Assembly: GCA_946408145.1 (NCBI GenBank)
Contig: CAMJQX010000040.1
Span: 1-10,821, forward strand
DNA: 10,821 nt
Origin: an uncultured Clostridia bacterium
Lineage (GTDB): Bacteria; Bacillota_A; Clostridia; Oscillospirales; Oscillospiraceae
Reading direction: 5' to 3'
Part shown: positions 1 to 6,696 of the stretch, one piece after another
Layout: each line of letters begins with the position of its first letter
Numbering within the stretch: position 1 is the stretch's first letter
Notes under the pieces: model-generated
What the model was told of the DNA's origin: nothing
Databases searched by the model: none
What the model saw: the letters and a program-made list of their open reading frames with translations, nothing else
Program-made: the position numbers and the translations under genes

Positions 1-44
1 GCTTGAAAAGTGGGAAATTTGCCGCGCTCCCGGTGCCGCCGCCC

Positions 45-73
45 TTGTAATCCCCCGGCGGACATGATAAAAT
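45..73 (+). promoter_or_regulatory. Sigma-A type promoter of the mgtE operon
   Basis: A -35 box TTGTAA (45-50) and a -10 box TAAAAT (68-73) are separated by exactly 17 nt, and TG at 65-66 makes an extended -10. The -10 matches consensus at five of six positions and the -35 at four of six. Transcription would start near 80, giving a leader of about 50 nt. This is the only good promoter seen ahead of the five-gene operon. Confidence 0.6.
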
Positions 74-86
74 GAATCACCAAAGA

Positions 87-106
87 GCCGCGGCGCCCGC
101 CGCGGC
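87..106 (+). other. GC-only hairpin in the mgtE leader
   Basis: Two copies of the self-complementary octamer GCCGCGGC (87-94 and 99-106) flank the 4-nt loop GCCC, giving an 8-bp all-GC stem. No T run follows, so it is not an ordinary terminator. It lies between the likely transcription start and the ribosome binding site and would form in the mRNA leader. The leader is far too short for an M-box magnesium riboswitch. A role in mRNA stability or translation is inference only. Confidence 0.5.
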
Positions 107-115
107 ATAACGGAC

Positions 116-124
116 GGGAGGAGG
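116..124 (+). promoter_or_regulatory. Ribosome binding site that fixes the TTG start of mgtE
   Basis: GGGAGGAGG ends 8 nt before TTG at 133. The next in-frame ATG codons lie at about residues 34 and 41, inside the conserved N-terminal region, and have no comparable site. The TTG is therefore the best start. Confidence 0.7.
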
Positions 125-132
125 CGCTTCGC

Positions 133-1548
133 TTGGACGAGAAGCAGGAGGTCGAGCTGCGGGAGCCGGACTATGAAGCCCTGCAGGAGCAGCGGACCGA
201 CGAGCTGAGAGAGCTGCTGGAGAGCCGGGAGATGAAAAAGCTCCAGCTGCGCATGGAGGAGCTGAAGGACTTCGACGTGGCGGAATTCCTCACGTCCATC
301 GAGGACAACCGCATGCCCATGGTCTTCCGCCTGCTCTCCAAGGAGACGGCTGCGGAAGTCTTCTCCCATCTGGAGCCGCCGGAGCAGGAGCGCATCATCA
401 ACTCCATCACCGACTCGGAGCTGGCCGGCATCGTCGAGGAGATGTATGTCGACGACGCGGTGGACATGATGGAGGAGCTGCCGGCCAACGTGGTCAAGCG
501 CGTCATGCGCACCGCCACGCCCGAGACCCGCGCGCTGATCAACCAGTATCTGCACTACCCGGAGAACTCCGCCGGCAGCATCATGACCTCGGAGTTCGTG
601 GATCTGAAAAAATACATGAGCGTGAAGGAATCCTTCGCCCGCATCCGCCGCATCGGCGAGGACAAGGAGACCATCTACGTCTGTTTTGTGACCGACGCCT
701 CGCGCAAGCTCGAGGGCGTGGTCACGGTGAAGGACCTGCTGCTGGCCGACCCGGACACCGAGGTGGACGAGCTGATGGACCGCAACGTGGTCTTCGCCAC
801 CACCACCGAGGATCAGGAGAGCGTCTCGGAGAAGATCTCCGACTACGACCTGCTGGCCCTGCCCGTGGTGGACAAGGAGGGCCGCCTGGTCGGCATCGTC
901 ACGGTCGACGATATCCTGGACGTCATGGAACAGGAGACCACCGAGGACATCGAAAAGATGGCCGGTATGGTGCCGTCCGACAAGCCCTATTCCCGCACCG
1001 GCGTGATGGAGATGTGGAAAAACCGCGTCCCCTGGCTGCTGTTTTTGATGATCTCCGCCACCTTCACGAGCGTGATCCTCACCGAATTCGAGGACATGCT
1101 GGCCGTGCAGGCGGCGCTGGTCGCCTTCATCCCCATGCTGATGGGCACAGGCGGCAACTCCGGCGCGCAAGCCTCCACTGCCGTGATCCGCTCCCTCTCG
1201 CTGGGGGACACGGAGCCGAAGGACGCGCTGAGCGTCGTCTGGAAGGAGCTGCGCGTGGCCTTCGTCTGCGGCCTGACCCTCTGCTGCGTCAACTTCGTGA
1301 AGATGCTGCTGCTCGACGGGATGGTGCTCGGGAACCACGAGATCACCGTCTATATCGCCGCGACGGTCAGCCTCTCGATCCTGTTCATCGTGATGTTCGC
1401 CAAGGTCGTCGGCAGCATGCTGCCCATCCTGGCCGAGAAGATCGGCGTGGACCCCGCGGTCATGGCAAACCCGCTCATCTCCACCCTCACCGACGCGGTG
1501 AGCCTGCTCATCTACATCTATATCGCCAAACTGATCCTGCATATATAG
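133..1548 (+). CDS. mgtE: Magnesium transporter MgtE
   Basis: This is a membrane Mg2+ channel/transporter of the MgtE/SLC41 family, 471 aa, close to the usual length. In order there is a charged helical N domain (about 25-145), two CBS domains (about 146-205 and 210-268) and a five-helix membrane domain (about 299-470). The family signature is seen at 334-348 (PMLMGTGGNSGAQAS), and Asp454 in TLTDAVSLLIY matches the pore aspartate of characterised MgtE proteins. In the family, the N and CBS domains bind Mg2+ and close the pore when internal Mg2+ is high; conservation here suggests the same. Translation starts at TTG behind a strong ribosome binding site. It is first in a five-gene operon, 15 nt before the AEC permease. 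No M-box riboswitch is seen, so control is probably post-translational. Confidence 0.93.
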   Translation: MDEKQEVELREPDYEALQEQRTDELRELLESREMKKLQLRMEELKDFDVAEFLTSIEDNRMPMVFRLLSKETAAEVFSHLEPPEQERIINSITDSELAGIVEEMYVDDAVDMMEELPANVVKRVMRTATPETRALINQYLHYPENSAGSIMTSEFVDLKKYMSVKESFARIRRIGEDKETIYVCFVTDASRKLEGVVTVKDLLLADPDTEVDELMDRNVVFATTTEDQESVSEKISDYDLLALPVVDKEGRLVGIVTVDDILDVMEQETTEDIEKMAGMVPSDKPYSRTGVMEMWKNRVPWLLFLMISATFTSVILTEFEDMLAVQAALVAFIPMLMGTGGNSGAQASTAVIRSLSLGDTEPKDALSVVWKELRVAFVCGLTLCCVNFVKMLLLDGMVLGNHEITVYIAATVSLSILFIVMFAKVVGSMLPILAEKIGVDPAVMANPLISTLTDAVSLLIYIYIAKLILHI

Positions 1549-1563
1549 AAAAGGGGATCCCTC

Positions 1564-2487
1564 ATGGTAGAAATGTCCGTACTGCTTGAAAAAATGCTGA
1601 TCTTCCTGGTGCTGATGGTCATCGGCTACGTGCTGGCGAAGAGAGGCATGCTGGATAAAAACAGCACCCGCGCCATCAGCTCGCTGACCATCAACGTCTT
1701 CATGTGCGCGAGCATCATCGGCTCCGGCCTCGGCATGGAAAAGGGCCTGAGCCTCGGCGAGCTCGGAAAGCTGATGCTGGTGGTGTTCGCCATGCAGGGC
1801 ATCGGCTACGTCGTCGCGGGGATCGCGGCGCGCGTGGTACCAGGCGACAGGGAGCGCCAGCCCGTCTTTGAGCTCTTGATGAGCATGGGCAACTCCATGT
1901 TCGTCGCGCTGCCCATCGTGCAGCTCATTTACGGGGCGACGGCGGCCTTCTATGTCGCGCTCAGCTGCCTGCCCTTCAACATCCTGCTCTATACCTACGG
2001 CGTGTACCGCCTGAAAAAGACGCATGACGGCGGGAGCCTGCGGCTGAGAGAGATCCTGTCGATGCCCCTGTGCGCGACGATCGTCTCCCTGCTGATCCTG
2101 CTGCTGCACATCCCGGTGCCCGGCGCCGTCCGCTCGCTGATCAGCACCATGTCCGGCGCGACGATGCCGCTGAGCATGCTGGTGATCGGCGCCTCGCTCG
2201 GCTCGGTGAGCCTGCTGGACGCCTTCAAAAACGGGCGGCTGTATCTGGCCTCGGCGGTTCGCCTGCTGCTGATCCCGCTGCTGACCTGGGCGCTGCTGCG
2301 CCTGTTCATCAGCGACACCGAGCTGCTGATGACCATGACGGTCCTTGCCGGCTGCCCCAGCGCGATCCTGATCACGGTGCTCTGCATCCAGTACGAGCGG
2401 GACGCGGTCTTCGCCGCGGAGGGGACGCTGCAGAACACGGCGCTCTCCCTCGTCACGATCCCGCTGCTGCTGTGGCTGCTGGGCTGA
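1564..2487 (+). CDS. AEC (auxin efflux carrier) family permease
   Basis: A 307-residue, very hydrophobic protein with about ten predicted membrane segments, the typical size and layout of bacterial AEC/Mem_trans transporters (PF03547). The first helix is followed by a GYVLAKRGMLD turn and SSLTINVFM, a common pattern in the family. A second half-repeat has MSGATMPLSMLVIGASLG (about 197-214), and a late segment carries the GCPSAILITVL region. Characterised bacterial members export or exchange organic acids such as malate, but the substrate here cannot be read from sequence. AAGGGG at 1551-1556 supports the ATG at 1564; a second ATG three codons on is less likely. It sits between mgtE (15 nt) and the DUF1643 gene (24 nt) and is probably co-transcribed. 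Confidence 0.88.
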   Translation: MVEMSVLLEKMLIFLVLMVIGYVLAKRGMLDKNSTRAISSLTINVFMCASIIGSGLGMEKGLSLGELGKLMLVVFAMQGIGYVVAGIAARVVPGDRERQPVFELLMSMGNSMFVALPIVQLIYGATAAFYVALSCLPFNILLYTYGVYRLKKTHDGGSLRLREILSMPLCATIVSLLILLLHIPVPGAVRSLISTMSGATMPLSMLVIGASLGSVSLLDAFKNGRLYLASAVRLLLIPLLTWALLRLFISDTELLMTMTVLAGCPSAILITVLCIQYERDAVFAAEGTLQNTALSLVTIPLLLWLLG

Positions 2488-2511
2488 GGCGCAGGAGAGG
2501 GGGCTTCGGAC

Positions 2512-3132
2512 ATGCATATTCCCACGGGGGCGAGCCAGACGGTGGAGCTGCTGCGCTTTGAGGACGCGCTGGCGCTCTCCGGCAAGAGCGGCGGCTACGA
2601 CAGCGAAAAATGGCTCTACGTCCCGGACTTCTATACCGAGTACCGTTACATCCTCGGCACACGGGGGCGGGATCCGCTGATCTGCATCGGCATCAACCCC
2701 TCCACCGCCGCGCCCGACGATCTGGACAACACGCTCAAGTCCGTCTCCCGCATCGCCGCGGGCAACGGCTTTGACAGCTGGATCATGTTCAACGTCTACG
2801 CCCAGCGGGCCACCCGGCCGGACGACATGGACCGCGTCTGCAATGAAAAGCTGCACCGGGAGAACATGAAGGCCTTCGCCTACATCCTCTCGCGCATCGC
2901 GGAAAACGGCGTGTCGCCGGCGCTCTGGGCCGCCTGGGGCACGATCATAGAAAAACGGGACTATCTGCCCGACTGCGTGCGGGAGATGGTGCGTATCGGG
3001 CAGCACTACGGCGGGCACTGGCTCTGCGCGGGCAAGTGCTCCGCGAAGGGGCATCCCCACCACCCGCTGTACCTGCGCAAGGACGAGAAGACCTGCGCGT
3101 TTGACATCGAAGCCTATCTGGAGGCCTTATGA
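2512..3132 (+). CDS. DUF1643 family protein
   Basis: A 206-residue soluble protein matching DUF1643 (PF07799). Diagnostic blocks are GINPSTA (60-66) with D72 and T74 shortly after, NVYAQRATRP (94-103), AWG (141-143) and GHPHHPLYL (180-188). The family has no established reaction. Its conserved Asn, Ser, Asp and His residues suggest a small-molecule or nucleotide-binding enzyme, which is inference. A GGAGAGGGGG ribosome binding site lies just upstream of the ATG. Its stop overlaps the start of the carbon-nitrogen hydrolase in an ATGA, so the two are almost certainly translationally coupled. Four cysteines (110, 155, 172, 176) are spread through the C-terminal half, without a clear metal-binding spacing. 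Confidence 0.85.
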   Translation: MHIPTGASQTVELLRFEDALALSGKSGGYDSEKWLYVPDFYTEYRYILGTRGRDPLICIGINPSTAAPDDLDNTLKSVSRIAAGNGFDSWIMFNVYAQRATRPDDMDRVCNEKLHRENMKAFAYILSRIAENGVSPALWAAWGTIIEKRDYLPDCVREMVRIGQHYGGHWLCAGKCSAKGHPHHPLYLRKDEKTCAFDIEAYLEAL

Positions 3133-3947
3133 ACAAACTGAAACTTGCCGTCTGCCAGCTCCGCACGGAGCTGGACCAGGACGAGACCATGGAGAAAGCC
3201 GCGCGCATGCTGCGCGAGGCGGCGCGAAACGGCGCGCAGATCGTCGTGCTGCCGGAGATGTTCAACTGCCCCTACTCGCGGGAGTACTTCCAGCGTTTTG
3301 CCGGGCGTGGGCATGAGGCGGCCGCAGCAGCCATGTCCGGCTGGGCAAAGGAAAACGGCGTGCTGCTGGTCGGCGGCTCGATCCCGGAGCTCACGGACGG
3401 AAAGCTCTACAACAGCTGCTTCGTCTTCGACGAGCAGGGGCGGCAGATCGCCCGGCACCGGAAGGTGCATCTTTTTGACGTGGATCTGCCCGGCATGCGC
3501 TTTCAGGAGTCCGCGACCTTCGCGCCGGGGGAGGAGATCACGACCTTTGAGACCCGCTGGGGCACCATGGGCGCCGCGATCTGCTTTGACGTGCGCTTTC
3601 CCGAGCTCTTTCGCGCCATGGCCAGCCGCGGCGCGCAGATCATCTTTCTGCCCGCGCAGTTCAACCGCACGACCGGCCCCGCCCACTGGGAGCTGAGCCT
3701 GCGCGCCCGCGCGGTGGACAACGAGCTCTTCTTTGTCGGCGCCTCTGCCGCGCGGTACGAGGGCTTTGCGTATGAGAGCTGGGGGCACTCGATGGTGGTG
3801 GATCCCTTCGGTGAGATCCTCGCCGCCTGCGGAGACGAGGAGACGATCCTGTATGCGGACGTCGACCTCGACCGCATCGCCGAGGTGCGCCGCCGTCTGC
3901 CGACCTTCCTGCACCTGCGGGAGGAGCTCTACGAGGTGGCGAGATGA
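3129..3947 (+). CDS. Carbon-nitrogen hydrolase, Nit2/omega-amidase-like
   Basis: A 272-residue nitrilase-superfamily enzyme (PF00795). The catalytic triad is visible: Glu43 in VVLPEMFN, Lys112 in RHRKVHLFDVD, and Cys152 in GAAICFDVRFPEL. Spacing and surrounding residues (NCPYSREYF, GKLYNSCFVFD, GPAHWELSLRARAVDN) match Nit2 omega-amidases, which hydrolyse alpha-ketoglutaramate and alpha-ketosuccinamate. The family also includes deaminated-glutathione amidase (Nit1) and other amidases, so the substrate is not certain. It acts in the cytosol; no signal peptide is seen. It overlaps the DUF1643 gene upstream and the Nudix gene downstream by 4 nt each. A damaged-metabolite repair role would suit a Nudix partner, but this is inference. 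Confidence 0.87.
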   Translation: MNKLKLAVCQLRTELDQDETMEKAARMLREAARNGAQIVVLPEMFNCPYSREYFQRFAGRGHEAAAAAMSGWAKENGVLLVGGSIPELTDGKLYNSCFVFDEQGRQIARHRKVHLFDVDLPGMRFQESATFAPGEEITTFETRWGTMGAAICFDVRFPELFRAMASRGAQIIFLPAQFNRTTGPAHWELSLRARAVDNELFFVGASAARYEGFAYESWGHSMVVDPFGEILAACGDEETILYADVDLDRIAEVRRRLPTFLHLREELYEVAR

Positions 3948-4498
3948 GCATCCGGGACGATATCGCGCGCTATGCGCCCTTCAACGAGCAGGAGGAACGG
4001 GACAAGGCCGTGATCCTGGACTTCATGGACCGGCATGGCGACGCCTTCCTGCGCAGCAATCTGACCGCCCACATGACGGCCTCGGCCTGGGTGGTCAACG
4101 CCGCGCGGGACAGGGTGCTCATGGTCTATCATAAGATCTACGACTCCTGGTCCTGGACCGGCGGGCACGCCGACGGGGAGGAGGATCTGCTTTCCGTGGC
4201 GATCCGCGAGGTCCGGGAGGAGACGGGCGTGCAGAGCGTCCGTCCCGTGTCGGAGGAGATCTATTCGCTGGAGATCCTGACCGTCGACGGGCATGAGAAG
4301 CGCGGCGAGTATGTGCCGAGCCATCTGCACCTGAACGTGACCTACCTGCTGGAGGCCGACGAGCACGAGGCCCTGCGGATCTGCGAGGCGGAGAACAGCG
4401 GCGTGCGCTGGTTCACGCTCGACGGCGCGCTGGAGGCCTCCACCGAGCCCTGGTTCGTCGCGCGCATCTATAAAAAGCTGAACGAAAAGCTGCCCTGA
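3944..4498 (+). CDS. Nudix hydrolase
   Basis: A 184-residue Nudix-fold enzyme. The complete Nudix box G-x5-E-x7-REVREETGV spans residues 74-96, with Gly74, Glu80, Arg88, Glu89, Glu92, Glu93 and Gly95 all in place, so Mg2+-dependent cleavage of a nucleoside-diphosphate-linked or related substrate is expected. About 40 N-terminal residues precede the fold core, and VRWFTLD (about 144-150) is a typical late strand. The protein resembles the clostridial group with SHLHLNVTYL before that strand; its substrate is unknown. It starts within the ATGA overlap with the carbon-nitrogen hydrolase and is the last strong gene of the operon. Its final codons (NEKLP) form the left arm of the terminator and its stop codon lies in the loop. 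Confidence 0.88.
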   Translation: MSIRDDIARYAPFNEQEERDKAVILDFMDRHGDAFLRSNLTAHMTASAWVVNAARDRVLMVYHKIYDSWSWTGGHADGEEDLLSVAIREVREETGVQSVRPVSEEIYSLEILTVDGHEKRGEYVPSHLHLNVTYLLEADEHEALRICEAENSGVRWFTLDGALEASTEPWFVARIYKKLNEKLP

Positions 4499-4516
4499 CG
4501 GGCAGCTTTTCGTTTT
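4481..4516 (+). terminator. Intrinsic terminator overlapping the end of the Nudix gene
   Basis: A perfect 15-bp stem (4481-4495 with 4500-4514) has the 4-nt loop TGAC, and the run TTTTCGTTTTCG forms the right end. The GC core GCTGCCC/GGGCAGC is flanked by an A-rich and a T-rich side. The left arm is coding (last five Nudix codons) and the TGA stop lies in the loop. Confidence 0.88.
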
Positions 4517-4530
4517 CGCGCATAGGATGG

Positions 4531-4554
4531 TCCGAGGGAGCTCCCTCACGGAGG
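4531..4554 (+). promoter_or_regulatory. Palindrome overlapping the ribosome binding site of the proline-rich ORF
   Basis: GAGGGAGCTCCCTC (4534-4547) is a perfect 14-bp palindrome. Flanking TCCG (4531-4534) can pair with CGGA (4549-4552), which includes the first bases of the GGAGG ribosome binding site (4550-4554). As RNA it could partly hide that site; as DNA it could be an operator. Neither role is proven. Confidence 0.4.
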
Positions 4555-4560
4555 AAAAGC

Positions 4561-4764
4561 ATGGATCCTTTTCGCAGACCGCGGCCGCGGCCGCTATGGC
4601 AGCCGGTCTGGCCGGGCTGGCCGGACAGACCGCCCAGGCCCTGCGGCGGCCACGGACACGGCAGACCCTGCCGACCGCCTGCGCCGCCGCCTCCTGACCG
4701 GGACAGACCCGGCGCGCCGCCGCCCCCGCCCCCGCCGCCTCCGCCCGGATGGCGGCCCCGCTGA
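4561..4764 (+). CDS. Short proline/arginine-rich protein, no known family
   Basis: A 67-residue ORF with 29 prolines, many Arg and Gly, and a run of ten prolines just before the C-terminal GWRPR. It starts at ATG with a near-ideal ribosome binding site (GGAGGAAAA, 6 nt from GGAGG to the start), the best evidence that it is translated. It has no signal peptide, no membrane segment and no recognisable domain; Cys28 and Cys37 flank GGHGHGRP. A ten-proline run would need elongation factor P for efficient synthesis. It lies 62 nt after the Nudix stop, beyond the operon terminator, with no convincing promoter of its own, so it would depend on read-through or a weak promoter. High-GC low-complexity DNA can give such an ORF by chance, hence the moderate confidence. 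Confidence 0.5.
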   Translation: MDPFRRPRPRPLWQPVWPGWPDRPPRPCGGHGHGRPCRPPAPPPPDRDRPGAPPPPPPPPPPGWRPR

Positions 4765-4789
4765 GCGCACAGGCGCCGGCAAACTCATA

Positions 4790-4826
4790 TCAAACAAACA
4801 GCTCCCCCGACGACAATCGGGGGAGC
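4790..4826 (-). terminator. Hairpin A: minus-strand terminator of the NlpC/P60 unit
   Basis: GCTCCCCCGA (4801-4810) pairs with TCGGGGGAGC (4817-4826) around a 6-nt loop, a perfect 10-bp stem. On the minus strand it is followed by TGTTTGTTTG (4800 down to 4791), so it would stop leftward transcripts. It is an inverted near-copy of hairpin E (23 of 26 positions). Confidence 0.65.
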
Positions 4827-4878
4827 GCAGACTGAAGAAAAATCCAACGCGACCAGAATAGATACGCATGGGGAGAGC

Positions 4879-4907
4879 GCGAGAGGGGATTGGTTATTCC
4901 CTCTCGC
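4879..4907. other. Hairpin B in the intergenic hairpin cluster
   Basis: GCGAGAGGG (4879-4887) pairs with CCCTCTCGC (4899-4907). The stem extends through one G-T wobble and two A-T pairs to a 5-nt loop (4891-4895), 12 pairs in total. No T run adjoins it on either strand, so it is less terminator-like than its neighbours. Confidence 0.6.
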
Positions 4908-4919
4908 AGTTCAATCTAT

Positions 4920-4960
4920 GCAAAAACAGGAACATTTTCGAATGTTCCTGTTTTTGCTTT
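4920..4960. terminator. Hairpin C: bidirectional terminator
   Basis: A perfect 17-bp stem (4920-4936 with 4941-4957) is closed by a TTCG loop. Both arms carry AAAAA/TTTTT near the base: the plus strand reads GTTTTTGCTTTT and the minus strand GTTTTTGCATAG. It should work for convergent transcripts from both sides. Confidence 0.75.
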
Positions 4961-4992
4961 TCAAGCTGTCGACACTTTGTCGACAGCTTGAA
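4960..4992. other. Hairpin D in the intergenic hairpin cluster
   Basis: TTCAAGCTGTCGACA (4960-4974) pairs perfectly with TGTCGACAGCTTGAA (4978-4992) across the 3-nt loop CTT. The 15-bp stem begins 3 nt after hairpin C and touches hairpin E with no gap. It contains two GTCGAC palindromes and has no T run of its own. Confidence 0.65.
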
Positions 4993-5027
4993 CTCCCCCG
5001 ACTGTTGTCGGGGGAGCGATCGTTTTT
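4993..5027 (+). terminator. Hairpin E: plus-strand terminator
   Basis: CTCCCCCGAC (4993-5002) pairs with GTCGGGGGAG (5007-5016) around TGTT and is followed on the plus strand by CGATCGTTTTT (to 5027). It faces the opposite way to its inverted copy, hairpin A. It lies 12 nt from the stop of the convergent NlpC/P60 gene. Confidence 0.7.
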
Positions 5028-5038
5028 ATGAATCTGCC

Positions 5039-6598
5039 TTACACGATGCGGCGGGCTTCGTAGCCGCGGGTGAAGTAGTACCCGCCGAGCTCGGTGATGA
5101 TGACGCCCGTGGTCGAGGTGGAGGCGTGGACAAACTTGTTGTTGCCGATGTAGATGCCGGTGTGGCCGATGTAGTAGTTGTCGTTGGAGTAGAAGCAGAG
5201 CACGTCGCCGGGCTGCAGATCGTTCGGATCGACATGCACGCCGTTCTGGGCCTGGTCGCAGGCCACGCGGTTGAGCGTGTAGCCGAACTGGCTGTACACG
5301 TAATACACGAAGCCGGAGCAGTCAAAGCCGGTCTCCGGGGACTTGCCGCCCCAGCTGTAGGGATAGCCGACGTACTGCAGGGCGAAATTCGCGATCTGCT
5401 GGCCGAGCGCGCTGCCGGAGGAGGAAGCCGTCGTCGTGGTGCCGGTGCTGCCGGTGGAGACGGTCTTGATGGTGTTGACCACAGGGGCGCTGGCCTGATA
5501 GCTGCCGGGGCAGACGTACTTGCTGTAGACGTAGCCGTCCTTCCCGTTGTAGCTCACGGCCGTCCAGTCGCCGGAGGTGCCGGTGATGGTCACGCTGTTG
5601 CCGTAGAAGAACTCGCCGAGGATCGAAGAGCTCATCGAGGGGCCGGAGCGGAAGCGGACGTTGTTGCCGGTGATATAGGCGTTGCCGCTGGGCTTGGACT
5701 CCGAAGACGCGGCGGCCGTGCCGGCGCTCGGACTCGGCGTGCTGACGTAGACGGTGCTGTACAGGTTGCCGCTGACCGTGCCCTGAGAGGCGACGGCAGT
5801 GCTGTAGGTCTCACGCAGCGTGATGTACTGGGTGTAGATGTAGCCGCTCTTGTTGTCGACCGTGCAGGGGGTCCAGCTGCCCTCGGCGGGGCCGGCGATG
5901 GTCAGCTCCTTGCCCTTGTTGTACTTGCCCAGGATGCTGTACTGGCTGGACGGGCCGCTGCGCAGGCAGACATAGTCCGCGTTGATCGTGCCCTGACGGC
6001 CGACCTTGCTGGTGTCGGCGGAGACCGTGGCGGCGGGGGCCGCGTTGGCGGAGGGCACGTTGACCGTGCTGCCGTCGGAGAGGATGATGACGGCGCTGCC
6101 CTCGCTGCTGCTGCCGGCGCTGTAGCTCGAATAGGAGGGCGCAGCGGGAGCGGCGGGGGCCGCCTGGGCAGAGGCGGGCGCGGAGGCGCTGCCGCTTTCG
6201 ACGACGATGGTCGCGGAGGGGGAGGAGCTGCCGCCATAGCTGGAGAAGCCGTCCATCACGATGACGCCGCTGCCCTCGTCATAGGAGGGGGCGGCCGCGG
6301 CGCTCGTGACGACCGCCGCCTGAGAGGCGTCCGCCGCGAGGCTCAGAAAGCCGGAGGACATGTAGCCGCTCTGGCCGCGGTAGCTCACCGCGTACCAGCC
6401 GCTGTTGGAGCGATCCGTCACCTCGACGACCGTTCCGGCGATCAGCGTGTCGAGCACCTGATAGTTGGTGCCGGGGCCGGAGCGCAGATTCACCGCGCTG
6501 CCGACGACCGTCGCGCTCTCGGCGAAGGCGGTCGTGCCCAGGAGCAGCGTGAAGATCATCAGCAGGGCGACAAAGCTCCGTATAAAGTGTTTGCGCAT
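5039..6598 (-). CDS. Secreted NlpC/P60 endopeptidase with three SH3b domains
   Basis: A 519-residue exported peptidoglycan hydrolase. A signal peptide (1-26) has a basic start, a hydrophobic core and an AFA|ES cleavage site. Three bacterial SH3 domains follow at about 29-86, 202-261 and 303-362, each with the (V/F)xLRSGP-type motif and a final GY(M/I/V)(S/Y) strand. Ala/Ser/Pro-rich linkers span about 88-200 and 263-302, and a Ser/Thr/Gly-rich one about 363-396. The C-terminal NlpC/P60 domain (about 397-519) has Cys427 in FDCSGFV, His479 in IGHTGIYIG and His491 in FVHAS, spaced as in known gamma-D-Glu-diamino-acid endopeptidases. SH3b domains probably bind the wall; cleavage of stem peptides is the family reaction. 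AGAAGGA (6607-6613) lies 8 nt before the ATG. It follows the 92-residue gene by 98 nt on the same strand and may share its promoter. Confidence 0.92.
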   Translation of the reverse strand: MRKHFIRSFVALLMIFTLLLGTTAFAESATVVGSAVNLRSGPGTNYQVLDTLIAGTVVEVTDRSNSGWYAVSYRGQSGYMSSGFLSLAADASQAAVVTSAAAAPSYDEGSGVIVMDGFSSYGGSSSPSATIVVESGSASAPASAQAAPAAPAAPSYSSYSAGSSSEGSAVIILSDGSTVNVPSANAAPAATVSADTSKVGRQGTINADYVCLRSGPSSQYSILGKYNKGKELTIAGPAEGSWTPCTVDNKSGYIYTQYITLRETYSTAVASQGTVSGNLYSTVYVSTPSPSAGTAAASSESKPSGNAYITGNNVRFRSGPSMSSSILGEFFYGNSVTITGTSGDWTAVSYNGKDGYVYSKYVCPGSYQASAPVVNTIKTVSTGSTGTTTTASSSGSALGQQIANFALQYVGYPYSWGGKSPETGFDCSGFVYYVYSQFGYTLNRVACDQAQNGVHVDPNDLQPGDVLCFYSNDNYYIGHTGIYIGNNKFVHASTSTTGVIITELGGYYFTRGYEARRIV

Positions 6599-6696
6599 GA
6601 AACAGATCCTTCTTTCCTGGCCGGGGGACGGCGCCGCGCGGGAAAAACCGCCCCGATCCCTCGAAGAGAAGAACTTCCCGTCGATGGAACCCGGTG

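Noticed and set aside
1..132. M-box magnesium riboswitch ahead of mgtE
   Set aside because: The predicted leader is only about 50 nt, whereas an M-box needs well over 100, and none of its conserved elements is visible.
1014..1589. A 191-residue plus frame inside mgtE
   Set aside because: It is an Arg/His/Ala-rich +1 shadow of the MgtE membrane domain.
3114..4549. Two 206-266-residue minus-strand frames opposite the amidase and Nudix genes
   Set aside because: They are His/Ala/Arg-rich shadow translations with no start signals, and the plus-strand genes have full catalytic motifs.
4801..5017. CRISPR array or tRNA cluster as an explanation of the repeated hairpins
   Set aside because: The hairpins differ in sequence, are not evenly spaced, have no unique spacers, and none folds as a tRNA.
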